From contig NC_081545.1 in NCBI RefSeq assembly GCF_901000735.1, forward strand, positions 6,563,540-6,627,539: DNA of 64,000 nt, in the 5' to 3' direction. The DNA is from Corylus avellana. Lineage: Eukaryota > Streptophyta > Magnoliopsida > Fagales > Betulaceae. The notes beneath the pieces were generated by a model. It had not been told where the DNA came from. It saw nothing but the letters and a program-made list of their open reading frames with translations, and made no database searches. The first letter of the stretch is position 1. Each line of letters opens with the position of its first letter. This document shows, one piece after another, positions 21,685 to 35,421 of this stretch. A program made the translations under genes and the position numbers.

Positions 21685-22187
21685 TTGGTTTGCATCATAT
21701 AACATCTCGATATTTTGGTGCTTACCAAAATATTTGACACAATTTCAAAAAAAATGATATTCCTCGAAAGTTTGACAATAAACTACATTATGCTCATAAC
21801 ATTGAAGTTATATTTTCAATTGTTTTTTCTTATGTTCGATAAAGTTTTGGAGATAAAACTTGTTTATTAACTAACAAATATCATCAATTTTGATGCAAAC
21901 TTAGATCAAATTCGTTTTAGGCTATATGAAACCACGTTTATTTGTGAACTTAATTTTTTAGACCCCTTTTTTAAAAGGCAACTGGCAAGGGTCAAACTAA
22001 AAAAGTGTAAAGTATATTCATATACCACTTTTACAAATGAGGCAGGTTGATGTGTTCAAGTACGTCCGCCTCTGACGTCAATGTACCTGTGTCAACTACA
22101 GCTGCTAGCGCTTACCAATTTTCCTATTTTTATTTTTATTTTATATTTTTATCTATAGTGTTTGAGTGAAACCATAAGTATTTTATG
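21685..22187. other. Shared TPS 3' flank, no gene
   Basis: 21770-22000 is the repeat also found beside the broken TPS at 12560-12830. The Copia insertion at 22188 separates it from the rest of the flank (26549-26858). Confidence 0.5.
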
Positions 22188-23082
22188 TGTTAGTTCTTGT
22201 GTTGGCTTAATTCAGTTCCAAAATGCAGAGGCTACTGTTCACGAGCTCAAACACTGATATAGAATGCTCAGAATCCAATCTCCACCGTTCATAATGTAGA
22301 TTCATGTGTTATGAACGTCCCTGCAAAATTTCAGCTCAATCGGACCATAAACACCCATCGATCGGGGCTGTTGATCAAGACTGGACAGCATTTCCAGAAT
22401 GCTGTTTCACCCATGTCCGGACATGCCTTCCCCGGGTCCGGCCCTCATTTCCAGAAACTCAAATTTTGCTCCGCAAAGCCGTGTCCGGACAGCCCATTAA
22501 CATGTCCGGACACCCCGTAAGTTTGAGGCCCAAAAACGTGATTTTAAGTGGTTTAAGTCTAGGGTTTTGTCGGGGGTATATATACATCATTATAGAAGAT
22601 AGAAGTACGAATTTTCACCCCTAGAGAGTTCGTCGGAGGCTGTGCTAAGAGAGATCATATGTGGTGAGCGTTAAAGTGAATCTCTTAGAGTTTTAATTAT
22701 TCCTTTGATAAATCTACGGTTGAGAAGTCTATCGGAAAGGTCCGGTAAAGGAGAATCACGTTGAAGAAGATTGTGAGCGCGGAGACGAGTTGTAGGCTTG
22801 TCGATCTTACAGAGTCAAGGTCTTGCAAAGGGTTGTAAGTGTTCCTAGTGTCTGTAATCTCTAGATAATCTTTTGATAGTGATTTCCTGGGTTTGGCTGC
22901 CCCTGAGAGGTTTTACTTTTAGAACGTTTTCTAAAAGGTTTCCTCTTCGTAACCAAAATATCTGTGTCTGCCTTTTTATTGCTTTATATATTTTGGGTGA
23001 TTGAATTGTTTATTGCTTCATAATATTAATTCCGCATAAATTGTGATAAACAAGTTTTTGGAGTCGGCATAGCGTTTTTTCA
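22188..23082 (+). repeat. 5' LTR of the Copia element
   Basis: 895 bp. Contains palindromic TGTCCGGACA-type motifs (22416-22520) absent or reduced in the 3' LTR. TATATATAC at about 22577 is a plausible TATA box. Confidence 0.9.
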
Positions 23083-23084
23083 AT

Positions 23085-23096
23085 TGATATCAGAGC
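23085..23096 (+). other. Primer-binding site
   Basis: TGATATCAGAGC, one change from the usual TGGTATCAGAGC complementary to initiator Met tRNA, 2 nt after the LTR. Confidence 0.85.
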
Positions 23097-23152
23097 GGGT
23101 TCACTCTGTTTGGATTAAATTCTTGAGTGAGATCTGTTGACTCCTGTTTGCT

Positions 23153-24130
23153 ATGAATACTTCTCAAGGGGAATATGATCTTATAAACTCCTTTAACAAT
23201 TTGTTGGAAAAATTCACTCTTTTGAGACATCAATACACAAATTGTTTAGGGGATTTTCAAGATCTTAAACATGTGAATGAATCTATTGTTAATGAATTGT
23301 CTGAATCACATGTCCTAATTGATTCTTTGAAATCTGATAAAGAATCTTTGGCGAATGATTTGTCTAAATCACATATCTTGATTGATTCTTTGAAATCTGA
23401 GATTTCTATGCTTGTTGAAAAGTCTTTATCACTTGAGAATGAATTGAATGTTTCTAAGGAACTCTCACGAAATTTCTCTAGTGATAATTTGAAAAGTTTT
23501 CTTTGTACTAAAGAATTTGTTCCTAACAAGCCTAGTATGATTGTTGATAATGTTGGTGCATCTACTTCATATGTTTCTAATGAGTCCTTGAATGTTGAGC
23601 CTGTGAATGTTAAAGAAACCAAGGCTAATTTTTCTAAGACTCCTTCAGTTAAACAAACTCAAGGTAAGTTTTTTCCTACATGCCATCATTGTGGGATTGT
23701 TGGTCACATTAGACCAAACTGTTGGAAATTCAAAGCTACTCCAAAGAAAGAAAATCATGCAGCTGCTCCGACTCTCCATGGTAAGAAAGGTAAGAAAATT
23801 TATGTTAAGCATCATGCATCTTACCCTAAGCTTAGAGTCATGCATCCTCATAGAAAATTACCTTCTAAAAGGTTTGTGCCCACTTGTCATCATTGTGGAA
23901 AGGTTGGTCATATTCGACCAAAGTGTTTTGATTTGAAATCCCATAAGCATAAAAATAAAAATTCTGTTTCTAGGAAAGATTATGAGGGTTTGGTAATGAT
24001 GATGGGAGGTGTGTCTAGAGTAGACAAGTTTGAAAATGTTCACGTCTCTACACCTTTATTGAAGAAGGTTTGGGTTAGGAAGGATTATACCATTCACCCA
24101 TTGAGGGGGAGTGGTAGTGATCTCACCTAA
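23153..24130 (+). CDS. Copia gag-derived protein with coiled coil and two zinc knuckles
   Basis: 325 residues, open throughout. Residues about 10-125 are heptad-rich with an internal repeat of about 22 residues (HVLIDSLKSDKESL / HILIDSLKSEISML), probably a coiled coil. Two CCHC zinc knuckles follow, at C177-C180-H185-C190 and C245-C248-H253-C258, both of the CHHCGxVGHIRPxC type that in autonomous elements lies between gag and protease/integrase. The N-terminal gag domain present in the relative at 55760-56542 is missing, and the protein ends with HPLRGSGSDLT where pol would begin. The ATG lies 56 nt past the primer site. It may bind RNA; whether it assists transposition in trans is inference. 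Confidence 0.8.
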   Translation: MNTSQGEYDLINSFNNLLEKFTLLRHQYTNCLGDFQDLKHVNESIVNELSESHVLIDSLKSDKESLANDLSKSHILIDSLKSEISMLVEKSLSLENELNVSKELSRNFSSDNLKSFLCTKEFVPNKPSMIVDNVGASTSYVSNESLNVEPVNVKETKANFSKTPSVKQTQGKFFPTCHHCGIVGHIRPNCWKFKATPKKENHAAAPTLHGKKGKKIYVKHHASYPKLRVMHPHRKLPSKRFVPTCHHCGKVGHIRPKCFDLKSHKHKNKNSVSRKDYEGLVMMMGGVSRVDKFENVHVSTPLLKKVWVRKDYTIHPLRGSGSDLT

Positions 24131-25768
24131 AATTAGGTGAGTCAATAACATGCCTAGGATTGATTGTTTTGCTTATTTTTGAATATCCTAGAGCGTGTTA
24201 TTTTTCTTTGCTTTGCATTTTTTTTTTGTTTTTGCTTTATTGTTTATGCACTGCATTGTTTTTGTTGTTACACTTTCTGTATGAAGAGTATATACATGAT
24301 TGTTTTGAGATTCATGTTTTGAGGCATATTCATAAAGGATTTTTCAAGAAATTCATATATCATGATCTTTGAAAAGCTTATAGATGAGATGTTGTGTGCG
24401 GACCACCAAGATTTTTGTCTACTTGCTAATCAAATGTTCAGGAATTTGTAATGTCTTGTGAAGACCTAGAAGTAGTTATTAAACCAAATCATTATTTTGT
24501 AGTGGGACCTATAAGATGTGATGAAAGTTTAATGCTAAAGGACATTCATGTCTTGCCTGTTGTAATCTCAATTCAAGCATGTTGTTTTGTTTTGCATTGC
24601 ATTTTTCTTTATTTTGCATTTGTTTTTCTTTTGTGTGCATTTCTTTTGTGAAAAATTTCAAAAAGGCAAAAATATGTTACTTTGATTGTTTCCTTTTCTT
24701 TCTTTTGTCTTATGCACCTAGATAGTCCATTAATTTCTCATGTTGCGTTTTATGGATGTAATTCCTCACGTCTTGGAATGTTCTTAATATGCATGAGATG
24801 AAAATTTGTGTCAATGGACTTGTTTTTGTGGTTACCTAAAGCCTAAGCTTATGTGGTACATTTTGCCTATGCTTTATCTTTTGTGCACATTTAAGCTTAA
24901 ATTGAGGTTTTGTTTCACTTTATTTGTGAGGTCTGTTAGGTAACCATATGAGGTTTTTGACTAGTAATATTTTTCAAATTGATCATATGCTAGTTGAACC
25001 TAGGGCTTAAAAATTCCTGCTTTCTCTGTTGTGATAAGCACCAAAAGTTTAATGACACTTTCTCAAAGAGAAAAATAAACAAAATAGTGAAACAAATAAA
25101 ATCAAAAGATCATATTCCAAAAGGAATTTATTTCATTGTGTCAAACTTGTGCAAAATATTTTACAAAGAGAAATGTATAGGATGAGAGTGGCTAGGCCCT
25201 AGTATGATAAGGTTTGACTTTTGATTTGATATACTTGTCAAAACCTCATGGTTGTGAAACTTTATCCTCATTTTGTAAGTTGGAAATTTTTCTCTTTGGA
25301 TAACTTACACACACACCATACAAGCATGGGTTGAATGGAACATTTTTCTTTGCTTGGGTTAAGCAATATGAGTTTCTTGCCATTTCTAGTCTCATGTATA
25401 TTTTGCATGTTTGGGATATTCATTGTGCAATACATGAGTCATTGATGTGTGTATTATGTGTGTTCATTTGACTTTTGAGGGGGAGAAACATGTTTTGCAT
25501 TTCCAGTTTCTTGTTGTTAATTGAGTCATACATTGAGGGGAAGTTTTGCTGATGTTTCTTTATGATCACGCATTCTACGTCATTTTTTTATGAGTTTTAT
25601 TTATGTCTTCTTGTTCCACATATGCCTTGATGTAATTTGTGAAGTATTTCAGGAAACATGAAGGCCTTTTGTCATATATTCTGTGACAAAAAGGGAGTGT
25701 AAATATGGGGAGAAGATGGGATTGGCTCGGTATTTTGGTTTTGTCACTGAATTGCCAAATAGGGAGTT
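24131..25768. other. Non-coding internal region of the Copia element
   Basis: Pyrimidine- and T-rich, with no ORF of interest. 24705-24750 is similar to the reverse complement of 54382-54420, showing that both family members carry this same non-coding part. GGGGGAGTGG (24107-24116) and AAATAGGGAG just before 25769 are polypurine-like. Confidence 0.7.
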
Positions 25769-26543
25769 TGTTAGTTCTTGTGTTGGTTTAATTCAGTTCC
25801 AAAATGCAGAGGCTACTGTTTACGGGCTCAAACACTAATATAGAATGCTCAGAATCCAATCTCCACCATTCATAATGTAGATTCATGTGTTATGAACGTC
25901 CCTGCAAAATTTCAGCTCAATCGGACCACGCATTTCCAGAAACTAAAATTTTGCTCCGCAAGGCCCTGTCCGGACACCCCGTAAGTTTTAGGCTAAAAAA
26001 CATGATTTTAAGTGGGTTAGGTCTAGAGTTTTGTTGGAGGCATATATACATCATTATAGAAGAGAGGTACGAATTTTCACCCCCAGAGCATTCGTCGGAG
26101 GCTGTGCTAAGAGAGATCATATGTGGTGAGCGTTAAATTGAATCTCTTAGAGTTTTAGTTATTCCTTTGATAAATCTACGGTTGATAAGTCTCTCGGAAG
26201 GGTCCAATAAAGGAGAATCACGTTGAAGAAGATTGTGAGCAAGGAGTCGAGTTGTAGGCTTGTCGATCTTACAGAGCCAAGGTCTTGCAAAGGGTTGTAA
26301 GTGTTCCTAGTGTTTGTAATCTCTAGATAATCTTTTGATAGTGATTTCCTGGGTTTGGCTGCCCCGGAGAGGTTTTACTTTTAGAACGTTTTCTAAAAGG
26401 TTTCCTCTTCGTAACCAAAATATCTGTGTCTGCCTTTTTATTGCTTTATATATTTTGGGTGATTGAATTGTTTATTGCTTCATAATATTAATTCCGCATA
26501 AATTGTGATAAACAAGTTTTTGGAGTCGGCATAGAGTTTTTCA
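25769..26543 (+). repeat. 3' LTR of the Copia element
   Basis: 775 bp, about 120 bp shorter than the 5' LTR because of internal deletions whose ends fall at short repeats (CATTTCCAG, GTCCGGACA). Substitutions against the 5' LTR are frequent. Confidence 0.9.
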
Positions 26544-26858
26544 TTATGTTGTTGGGGAGATTGATAATTGGAATTCATAAATAAATAAAAAAATGATATT
26601 TTGGAAAGTCTTTGAGTGAGTTTATAATATAGCATGCTAAGACATGACCCAACCCAAAAATTAAGCTTATGAGTTTTGAGTTATTTATAAATATATTTAT
26701 GTTAAAAAAAAACAAACAAAATTAGAGATAGAAAACAAAAATGTAATCAAAGGTAGCCAAAAGCTACTTTATTTGCAACTAGTTTTTCATTTTCGGCACA
26801 CATCTTTGCCACACGTACATGTTTGAAATTGATAGAGAAAGGTCTATTTCTCAATGAT

Positions 26859-29373
26859 TCAAACAGGCTCTATTATTAATGACAGGACTCGATTTTTTGC
26901 TTTTTTGTCTGGTGCTCCATGCCCATCTCCATATTGGTATGTGCATTGAGCAATCCGAGCAAGGTTGATTGCTGTTACCACTAAATCTTCCCCAAATGGA
27001 GAATCAACTACTAGCTCTTCATTCATCTTTTTCCAAGTCCTATCAATCATGTTTCTCATGTGTTTGCTAGCAATTTCCTCGGAAACACCAGTTTCACGCA
27101 TGTAGCAATGAATTGAATTTACAGTTTCTCCTCTCTTTAACTCTCCCTGTATTTCAAATAAGCAGCTAAATATGTTAGTCTGAAGTAGTGCTTCCAAAGA
27201 TGATCATATAGACCTTAAAATTCATTCAACACAAAAGACACAATGGAATGCTGTAAAATGAATACCGCTGAAGTACTGAGATCATTGCAAAGTCGAAAAA
27301 TAATTGAAGGCCAACGCAAAAGGTCGTGGTATTTTTCTAAGCCCTCAAGTCCCTGCTTTGTGAACTCTTGATTCAAGAAAAAATAAGAATGAACAAGGGC
27401 AATCGCCCCCGAAACCGATAACCAAGCATTATCAAGATAGTCCTTGAAGGTTGGCATATCTTTGTTGTAACTCCACTTTGCTTCTTGTAGGAATGTTTTG
27501 CACAGGTCAGCCCACTAAAATAAAAGAAGAAACCCCAAGACTATTAGGTTTAATATTTCAATGGAAATTCTATTCATATAAAAAAAAAAAAAAAACAATA
27601 GAATGGTTGCACATACTGCTTTTGTTAGGTATGGAAGGGTGTTATCTCCTTTCTCCTTAAGTGTTTCATATACCATCTCATTAATAGTGTTGTAGAGAGC
27701 TAAGAAGCATAACTTCATATAGTGGGGAAGATTTTTCACGGCATTGATATCCCATCTGAAAACTCCATGCATCGAGAAATTAAGAGTATGATTCTCATAG
27801 TTGTATAACATAAAAGTTATAAGTAAGGGATTCCATTACATTCCAAGTTTTTCTATCTTTTTGTCTCATATTTTTATTTTTATTTTATTTTTTTGGGTGG
27901 GGGTGGGGTTGGGAAAGGGGAAATTAAGGGAAGAGTTATCAAGAATTAACCTTTCAACCGCATCAGTAAATAGCTCTAATTCATCCAAGGTACCATAAAC
28001 ATCATAGACATCATCAATGGTGGTAACAAGAGCAGCCACTTTCGTTAACCCTTTACGAAAATTACTTAATTGAGGTTCAAAGGCCATTCCTATTGTCCAA
28101 AAATAGCATTCCATCAATCTATCTCTGGTGAAGCTCAACTTGTTTGCGAGGCCCATATCTTTCCACCACCTAAAAGTCATAAAGTGAAACCAAATAAGTT
28201 TTAAACTTAAGATTCAAGTCATGGCAAAGTCAATTTTCAACTTTTAACAAAAGTCTACCTTAATTGCTTATGTGAACAAATACTTCAAACATTTCTTACG
28301 TACCTTGACATATCTTGAAGTTCTCTTTGAAACACAGACTGCACTATGTTAAAATCCAACTTTGCAAGTTCGAGTAGAAGAGAATTTGCATCTTCCCTCT
28401 TATTGTATGCCTCAATATACCACCGAGCTTCTAGCCTTAGCATTCTATGGTGTAATGGAACCTCCAATGCATGACTAACTTGTTCTGCCATGCTTCTGCT
28501 CACATCTCCTTTGAGGTCCTTGAGATGAATTCTTGTGAACGCCATGGCCTCGTCCAAGAGGCTTTCTCCTTCAAAAGCGAGATAAGAAGCTTCATATAAA
28601 CTCAACATTCCTTTGACATCCTTTGTAAGGCTTTCCTTGAAATTCCCACTATCCTCCTTGAAACTGTTAAATGCATCTGCGTTTCATACAAATATGATAT
28701 AAGAAAGATGGTGAGATGAACATGGGAAATGAAATTAAGAAGCTTTAATTAGCGACTGTATCATATACGTACCTTGAGAGACCTGATAGCCTTGTTGTCT
28801 GAGGAGCCTAAAGCTTAGAGCAGTAGCATGGAGACTCTTCTCAATTCTTTCATCATTACAGCCTTTTGAAGATGCAAAGTTGTCAAGGGCTCTTGTTATT
28901 TCCCTCTCAAATCGGTATCCCAAACCTAATCTTTGAACATCATCAATCAGTTCAAGAGTTGCCAATAAGTCGGCACTTTCATTATGAATCATACTCCTCA
29001 CATCCTCCTCCAGCTTCTTTGCCCTATCTTTGTACTTTTCATCCTGCATGCATGATCACAATTTGAGATATCTAAATATGTATACCGTACGTTAATGATA
29101 ATAATTTTTAATCTTAAAATTGAAATCAAGGTGGGGGGAAATAAATAAAGCACACGTTGGTGTTATACATATAAAGAAATGGCTCATGGTTACCGCATAA
29201 TGATTGTTTAAGGACTGCACAAAATCGTAACTCCAGAAGCTTGGCTTGTAATTGGCGGACTGTCTTTCAACTTGTAAAGGGGAAGTTTGTGTTTTTGCTG
29301 AGCAGCGGGACTGCCCACATTTGTGGTCGAGAAGAAGAGGTGTCTTTATCATTGTGTTATTTTGGAAAGCCAT
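26859..29373 (-). CDS. Terpene synthase (TPS-b type, probable monoterpene synthase), seven exons
   Basis: Exons (minus): 29373-29194, 29043-28773, 28676-28304, 28169-27951, 27755-27617, 27514-27266, 27146-26859. All joints are GT..AG and phases agree, giving 572 residues, the usual size for class I TPS-b enzymes, which ionise geranyl diphosphate in plastids. Visible motifs: R37-Q38-x8-W47 (variant of RRx8W), RDR at 290-292, the metal-binding DDVYD at 327-331, and N471-D472...T475...E479 (NSE/DTE). The first 35 residues are Ser/Thr-rich, a plausible short transit peptide. An upstream ATG at 29497-29499 is in frame but lies upstream of the TATA box, so I prefer 29373. Product specificity cannot be read from sequence. 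No lesion seen. Confidence 0.88.
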
Positions 29374-29439
29374 GAGGCAAAGAGAAACTGTGGGATAAGG
29401 GGAATACGCAGATTGGTGACATTCCACGTATAGTAGTCG

Positions 29440-29462
29440 TGAACCGCTATATATAGAATTTC
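29440..29462 (-). promoter_or_regulatory. TATA box of the left-arm TPS
   Basis: Minus strand TTCTATATATAGCGG, about 75-85 bp upstream of the chosen ATG. Confidence 0.6.
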
Positions 29463-29499
29463 TTTCATTAAGTACTTGTGGGACACTGGCCACCGACAA

Positions 29500-30221
29500 A
29501 TGTTTGGTTGATTAATTAATTAACATAGCGTACGTGAAACGCATGGGCTGCGATATGATGGCGAGTTTTTTTTTTTTTTTTTTTTTTCTAAGCAAAGAGG
29601 GGAAGGGGGAATATGATGGCGAGTTTACGTAGGGTTTATGGTTCCCAACTTGGGCAGCCAAAATAACGTTTTTAGCTTGATGCAATGTTCTAACTGGTCC
29701 CAATTGAGGATGTTTTATTGACATATCAACAGAAGTAACATCTTAATTAACCACCAAAGAGTCCGTTCACGATTACAAGGGTTATGATGTGTATATATAA
29801 AGTAATATTACTACACTTATTCTCACTTCTTCACACATATGTATTACATTTATAGGCAACTTTTAAAACAACAATTAGATATAATTATAAGATGAATTTT
29901 TATTGAATTTTAATTTTATGGTGGTTTTAAAAGTCTCTCATAAATATTGAAAAATAGATATAAAGAAATCGAATTAAGTGTAGCATTTTCCTTCTCTTTT
30001 TTTTTTTTACATGTCTATAAAAAAAAATTAAACTAATAATCTTGATTAATTATGTCTCATCTGATTGAACTAGGGGATGGAATTAAGCGTAACATTACGA
30101 GTACTCATATATATGACTTGACTAATTTGTCAGTCAAGCTGTCGAGGAGACGTAGGTTTATTGGTAACATATATAGTCCGTAAGGTCTGCATCAAAATGT
30201 GAAGCACATATAGATGGGTAC
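29500..30221. other. Central spacer, left part
   Basis: Promoter-distal DNA of the left TPS, with a 24-nt T run (29564-29587), AT-rich sequence and no gene. ACGTGAAACGCATGGGC at 29531-29547 resembles 1392-1407. Confidence 0.55.
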
Positions 30222-30321
30222 NNNNNNNNNNNNNNNNNNNNNNNNNNNNNNNNNNNNNNNNNNNNNNNNNNNNNNNNNNNNNNNNNNNNNNNNNNNNNNN
30301 NNNNNNNNNNNNNNNNNNNNN
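30222..30321. other. Assembly gap (100 N)
   Basis: Exactly 100 N, a conventional size for a gap of unknown length, in the centre of the inverted repeat. Confidence 0.99.
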
Positions 30322-32429
30322 GCGTTTCATGTTTTGTTGAGAAAACACACATAAATCTAGGATCTGTTCGCGAAAAGGACTTGAAAATGAAGTGTATTGA
30401 AATTGTAGTAAATTTGATTAATATGAAGAAAAAAAAAATTATGAAAAAGTGAAAAAAAAAAATATCTTGTAGTAATTTTTTTATTTGAATAATAATAAAA
30501 GGTGACTGAGGGGTCGACATCCATCCTCCTCACCTTATTACGTGTATGTGTGTGGCGGACAGGTGAGCTGAAAAGAAAAAAACTGGTTGCAAATACAGTA
30601 GCTTTTTGTCCCTCGCCCTCTCTCATGTATTGTGAAAAAACTAAAAAATAGAAAGCTTTTGACTACGTTTGATTACATTTTGTTTTCTATCTCCACTTTT
30701 GTGTTTTTAACGTAAATATTTTATAAATTATAATTCAAAAGATAAAATATTTCCCAAAATTACATTTTCACAGAAACACTTTCAACACAACAGTAAAAAC
30801 TAAAAAAAAAGTCCCAAACACTTGATAACATGGTTGTAAATTTACCGGGGCAAGGTACTATAAAAGACTTTTCAATGATTGGTGGGTGGTTGTGGGAGCA
30901 TATTTGTAGTGTTTCATAATTCATATATTTGATTACATGGGATGGATCATGTATCCTTCAAGACTTCAAGTGGACAAGTATTTTGTAATGAATTATGAAT
31001 TTAATGTTGATGTAGTTTTGAGTTTTGTTTCTTTTTTTTTTTTATTATTATTTTGTTTTTGTTAGCTTTTTTTTTTATTATCTTTTTCTTTATTGCTATG
31101 ATGGAAATGTTGACACATTTTACCCCTCAATCTCATTCATATTTTGATCATTTTGAAATAGAAATTTTAGTTTTGTCCCTACTTAGACTTTATGCTTTAT
31201 GAGGTATCGATGAGGGCCAAGTGGCTTACTAGTAACCAAGCCAACCCCTCGAGTAGGTCCAACTTAATAGATTTTGAGGCCTAAGACAAACAAATTTAGG
31301 TAGGGCCTTTTTTATATTTAAATATTTAATTAAATGATTTTAATTTAAAAACATTCTTCTTGCTTTTTGTCCTTAATTTTTTTTTTTTCAAATGATTTGC
31401 AAAATTCATCTCTGTTATGAGATATTTAATTTCAACAGATTACAAATATCATATTTTGTGTTGAAATATACATAATTCTTTTTTAGTGGAATGTAATTTG
31501 AGCAAAATTAAATTTCTTTAAACTAAAAATTGTTTTAATAAATGAACTTAGTCAATATGCTTGCTTGTTTTAAGTTTAGGTGAAATCATGAGTTTAGTAA
31601 TTTCTTTTGGAGTACAATTACGGTCACTTTCCTTTTTTTTTTTTTTTTTTTTTTTCTTATCCTTTAATATCTTGGAACTCAATTTTTTGCATTGACAGTA
31701 TATAGATGTATTATTATTACAATTTTTTTTAAAAAATTTATAGTTTAGGGTTTTAACGGGTCGGGTCGGATCGGGTCTACCCGATTAGACCCAATTATTT
31801 TAAACAGGTAAAACGGATCGTGTCGGGTTACCTGACTATTTTCGTGTCATAATCGTGTCAGACCCGATTACCCATTTAGCTAAACGGGTCGTGTCTGTGT
31901 ATAGGCTAATCATGTAACGGGTACCCGCAGGTCGTAATCGGGTCGTGTCAGGTATCCATTTTGCCACCCCTAGGCCGATCCATCCCCTAGGGCCATGAGG
32001 TGGCCAGCCACCTTTTTTTTATTTTTTTTTATTTTTTATATATTTTATTTTATTATTTTGTTTTATATTTTTCAAAAAAATTTATATCATATTTTAATAT
32101 TTTATTATTACTGGAACACGTGGTAGCCTATAGATCTTGAATGACATTGAAGGACCAAAATTTTAAAATTTTTTGGCTGGCAATTTTCTCCCCATTGCTG
32201 GGGATCTTGATCCGATGGTTGGTAGATCGGTGGACGACCGTGTAAGGTTGCTAGAGGTCGTGGTTGTAGAACGAATGTCAGTGGCAGTGGTGGTGTGCTG
32301 ATGAGCAGCAGTGATGGCCGGTGAAAGACAGCGGTGGGTTGCACTAACTTGCACATGTCTTTTTTTGGAGTTCAAGTTATTAGCGCATAATGAAATTATT
32401 GCTAATTTGAGTTGAAATAACTTTACTTC

Positions 32430-32467
<38 letters not shown>

Positions 32468-32850
32468 GTAAAATTAAAATGATATATATGTTATTATCAA
32501 AAAAAAAAATTACGCAAATTTTGGAAATTAATGCTGGATTTTGGATAAATCATATTAAAATATATTATATTATTTTATATTAACTAATTATTAATCTCGC
32601 CCTTGCATAAGTATGATTTTAGATCCGCCACCGGCTGACGTTGATGGGCAGTGGACGGCTGGAGCCTAGAGGGGTGCTACTGACGACAAGCCATGGACCA
32701 CTGAATGGGCTGGTTTGGCCCGAAACCCATGGATTGGGTCTATGACTAAGCCGAATCAGCCTTAAAGTTAAACCCGCCAGGTGTATCACGTGCTCATGGA
32801 TAGGATAAGCACACACGAAACGCGTGAGTTATTGAGTTCCTATTACTATA
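30322..32850. other. Central spacer, right part
   Basis: 30322-30362 matches the reverse complement of 1361-1402, a TPS promoter fragment facing right. The rest is AT-rich with poly-A/T runs (31637-31656, 32430-32467). 31740-31975 is a separate repeat. No gene; ORFs at 32108-32375 lack recognisable content. Confidence 0.55.
31745..31975. repeat. GGGTCGGGTC-rich repeat, probable hAT-type MITE
   Basis: GC-rich block with many GGGTCGGGTC, CGTGTCGGGTT and GACCCGATTA motifs in both orientations, ending TTTTGCCACCCCTA at 31959-31972. The CACCCCTA end resembles the termini of plant non-autonomous hAT elements; the left end is not a clear match. Confidence 0.5.
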
Positions 32851-32866
32851 TATATATATAGAGCTT
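32845..32866 (+). promoter_or_regulatory. TATA-rich segment of the right-arm TPS
   Basis: CTATATATATATATAGAGCTTC resembles the (AT)n-AGAGCTTCATG segment upstream of the TPS remnant at 1177. It lies only 13 bp from the ATG at 32879, so if this is the TATA box the next ATG (32951) is the more likely start. Confidence 0.45.
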
Positions 32867-32878
32867 CACGCCTATAAT

Positions 32879-35421
<2,543 letters not shown>

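Larger units (their letters stand above)
22188..26543 (+). mobile_element. Non-autonomous Copia element, gag-like ORF only
   Basis: A 4,356-bp insert flanked by TTATG (22183-22187, 26544-26548). Both the right arm (35760-35764, reverse) and the third copy (61691-61695) carry the uninterrupted site. 5' LTR 22188-23082, primer-binding site 23085-23096, one ORF 23153-24130, 1.6 kb of non-coding internal DNA, 3' LTR 25769-26543. No protease, integrase, RT or RNase H is encoded. The LTRs begin TGTTAGTTCTTG and end TTTTTCA. A related, longer-gag member lies at 54382-57790. Confidence 0.93.
11438..29400. repeat. Left arm of a large inverted duplication
   Basis: Read backwards, this arm matches 32950-44811 feature by feature: RPL8 exon, TPS exons 7 and 6, Copia remnant, minisatellite, SINE-like unit, TRIM, decayed Copia, a Copia gag fragment, and a seven-exon TPS. 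It is about 6 kb longer because of a Copia (22188-26543) and a solo LTR (13851-15366); subtracting these gives about 12.1 kb, close to the 11.9 kb of the right arm. Divergence between arms looks like several percent in non-coding parts. The outer ends fall at 11438 and 44811. The inner ends fade in TPS exon 1 or the promoter. Confidence 0.9.

Noticed and set aside
29374..29499. Upstream in-frame start giving a longer left-arm TPS
   Set aside because: The extra residues do not resemble the aligned transit peptides and the ATG lies upstream of the likely TATA box.
32108..32816. Minus-strand ORFs in the central spacer
   Set aside because: Proline/Thr-rich low-complexity frames with no counterpart or domain; adjacent to poly-A/T tracts.
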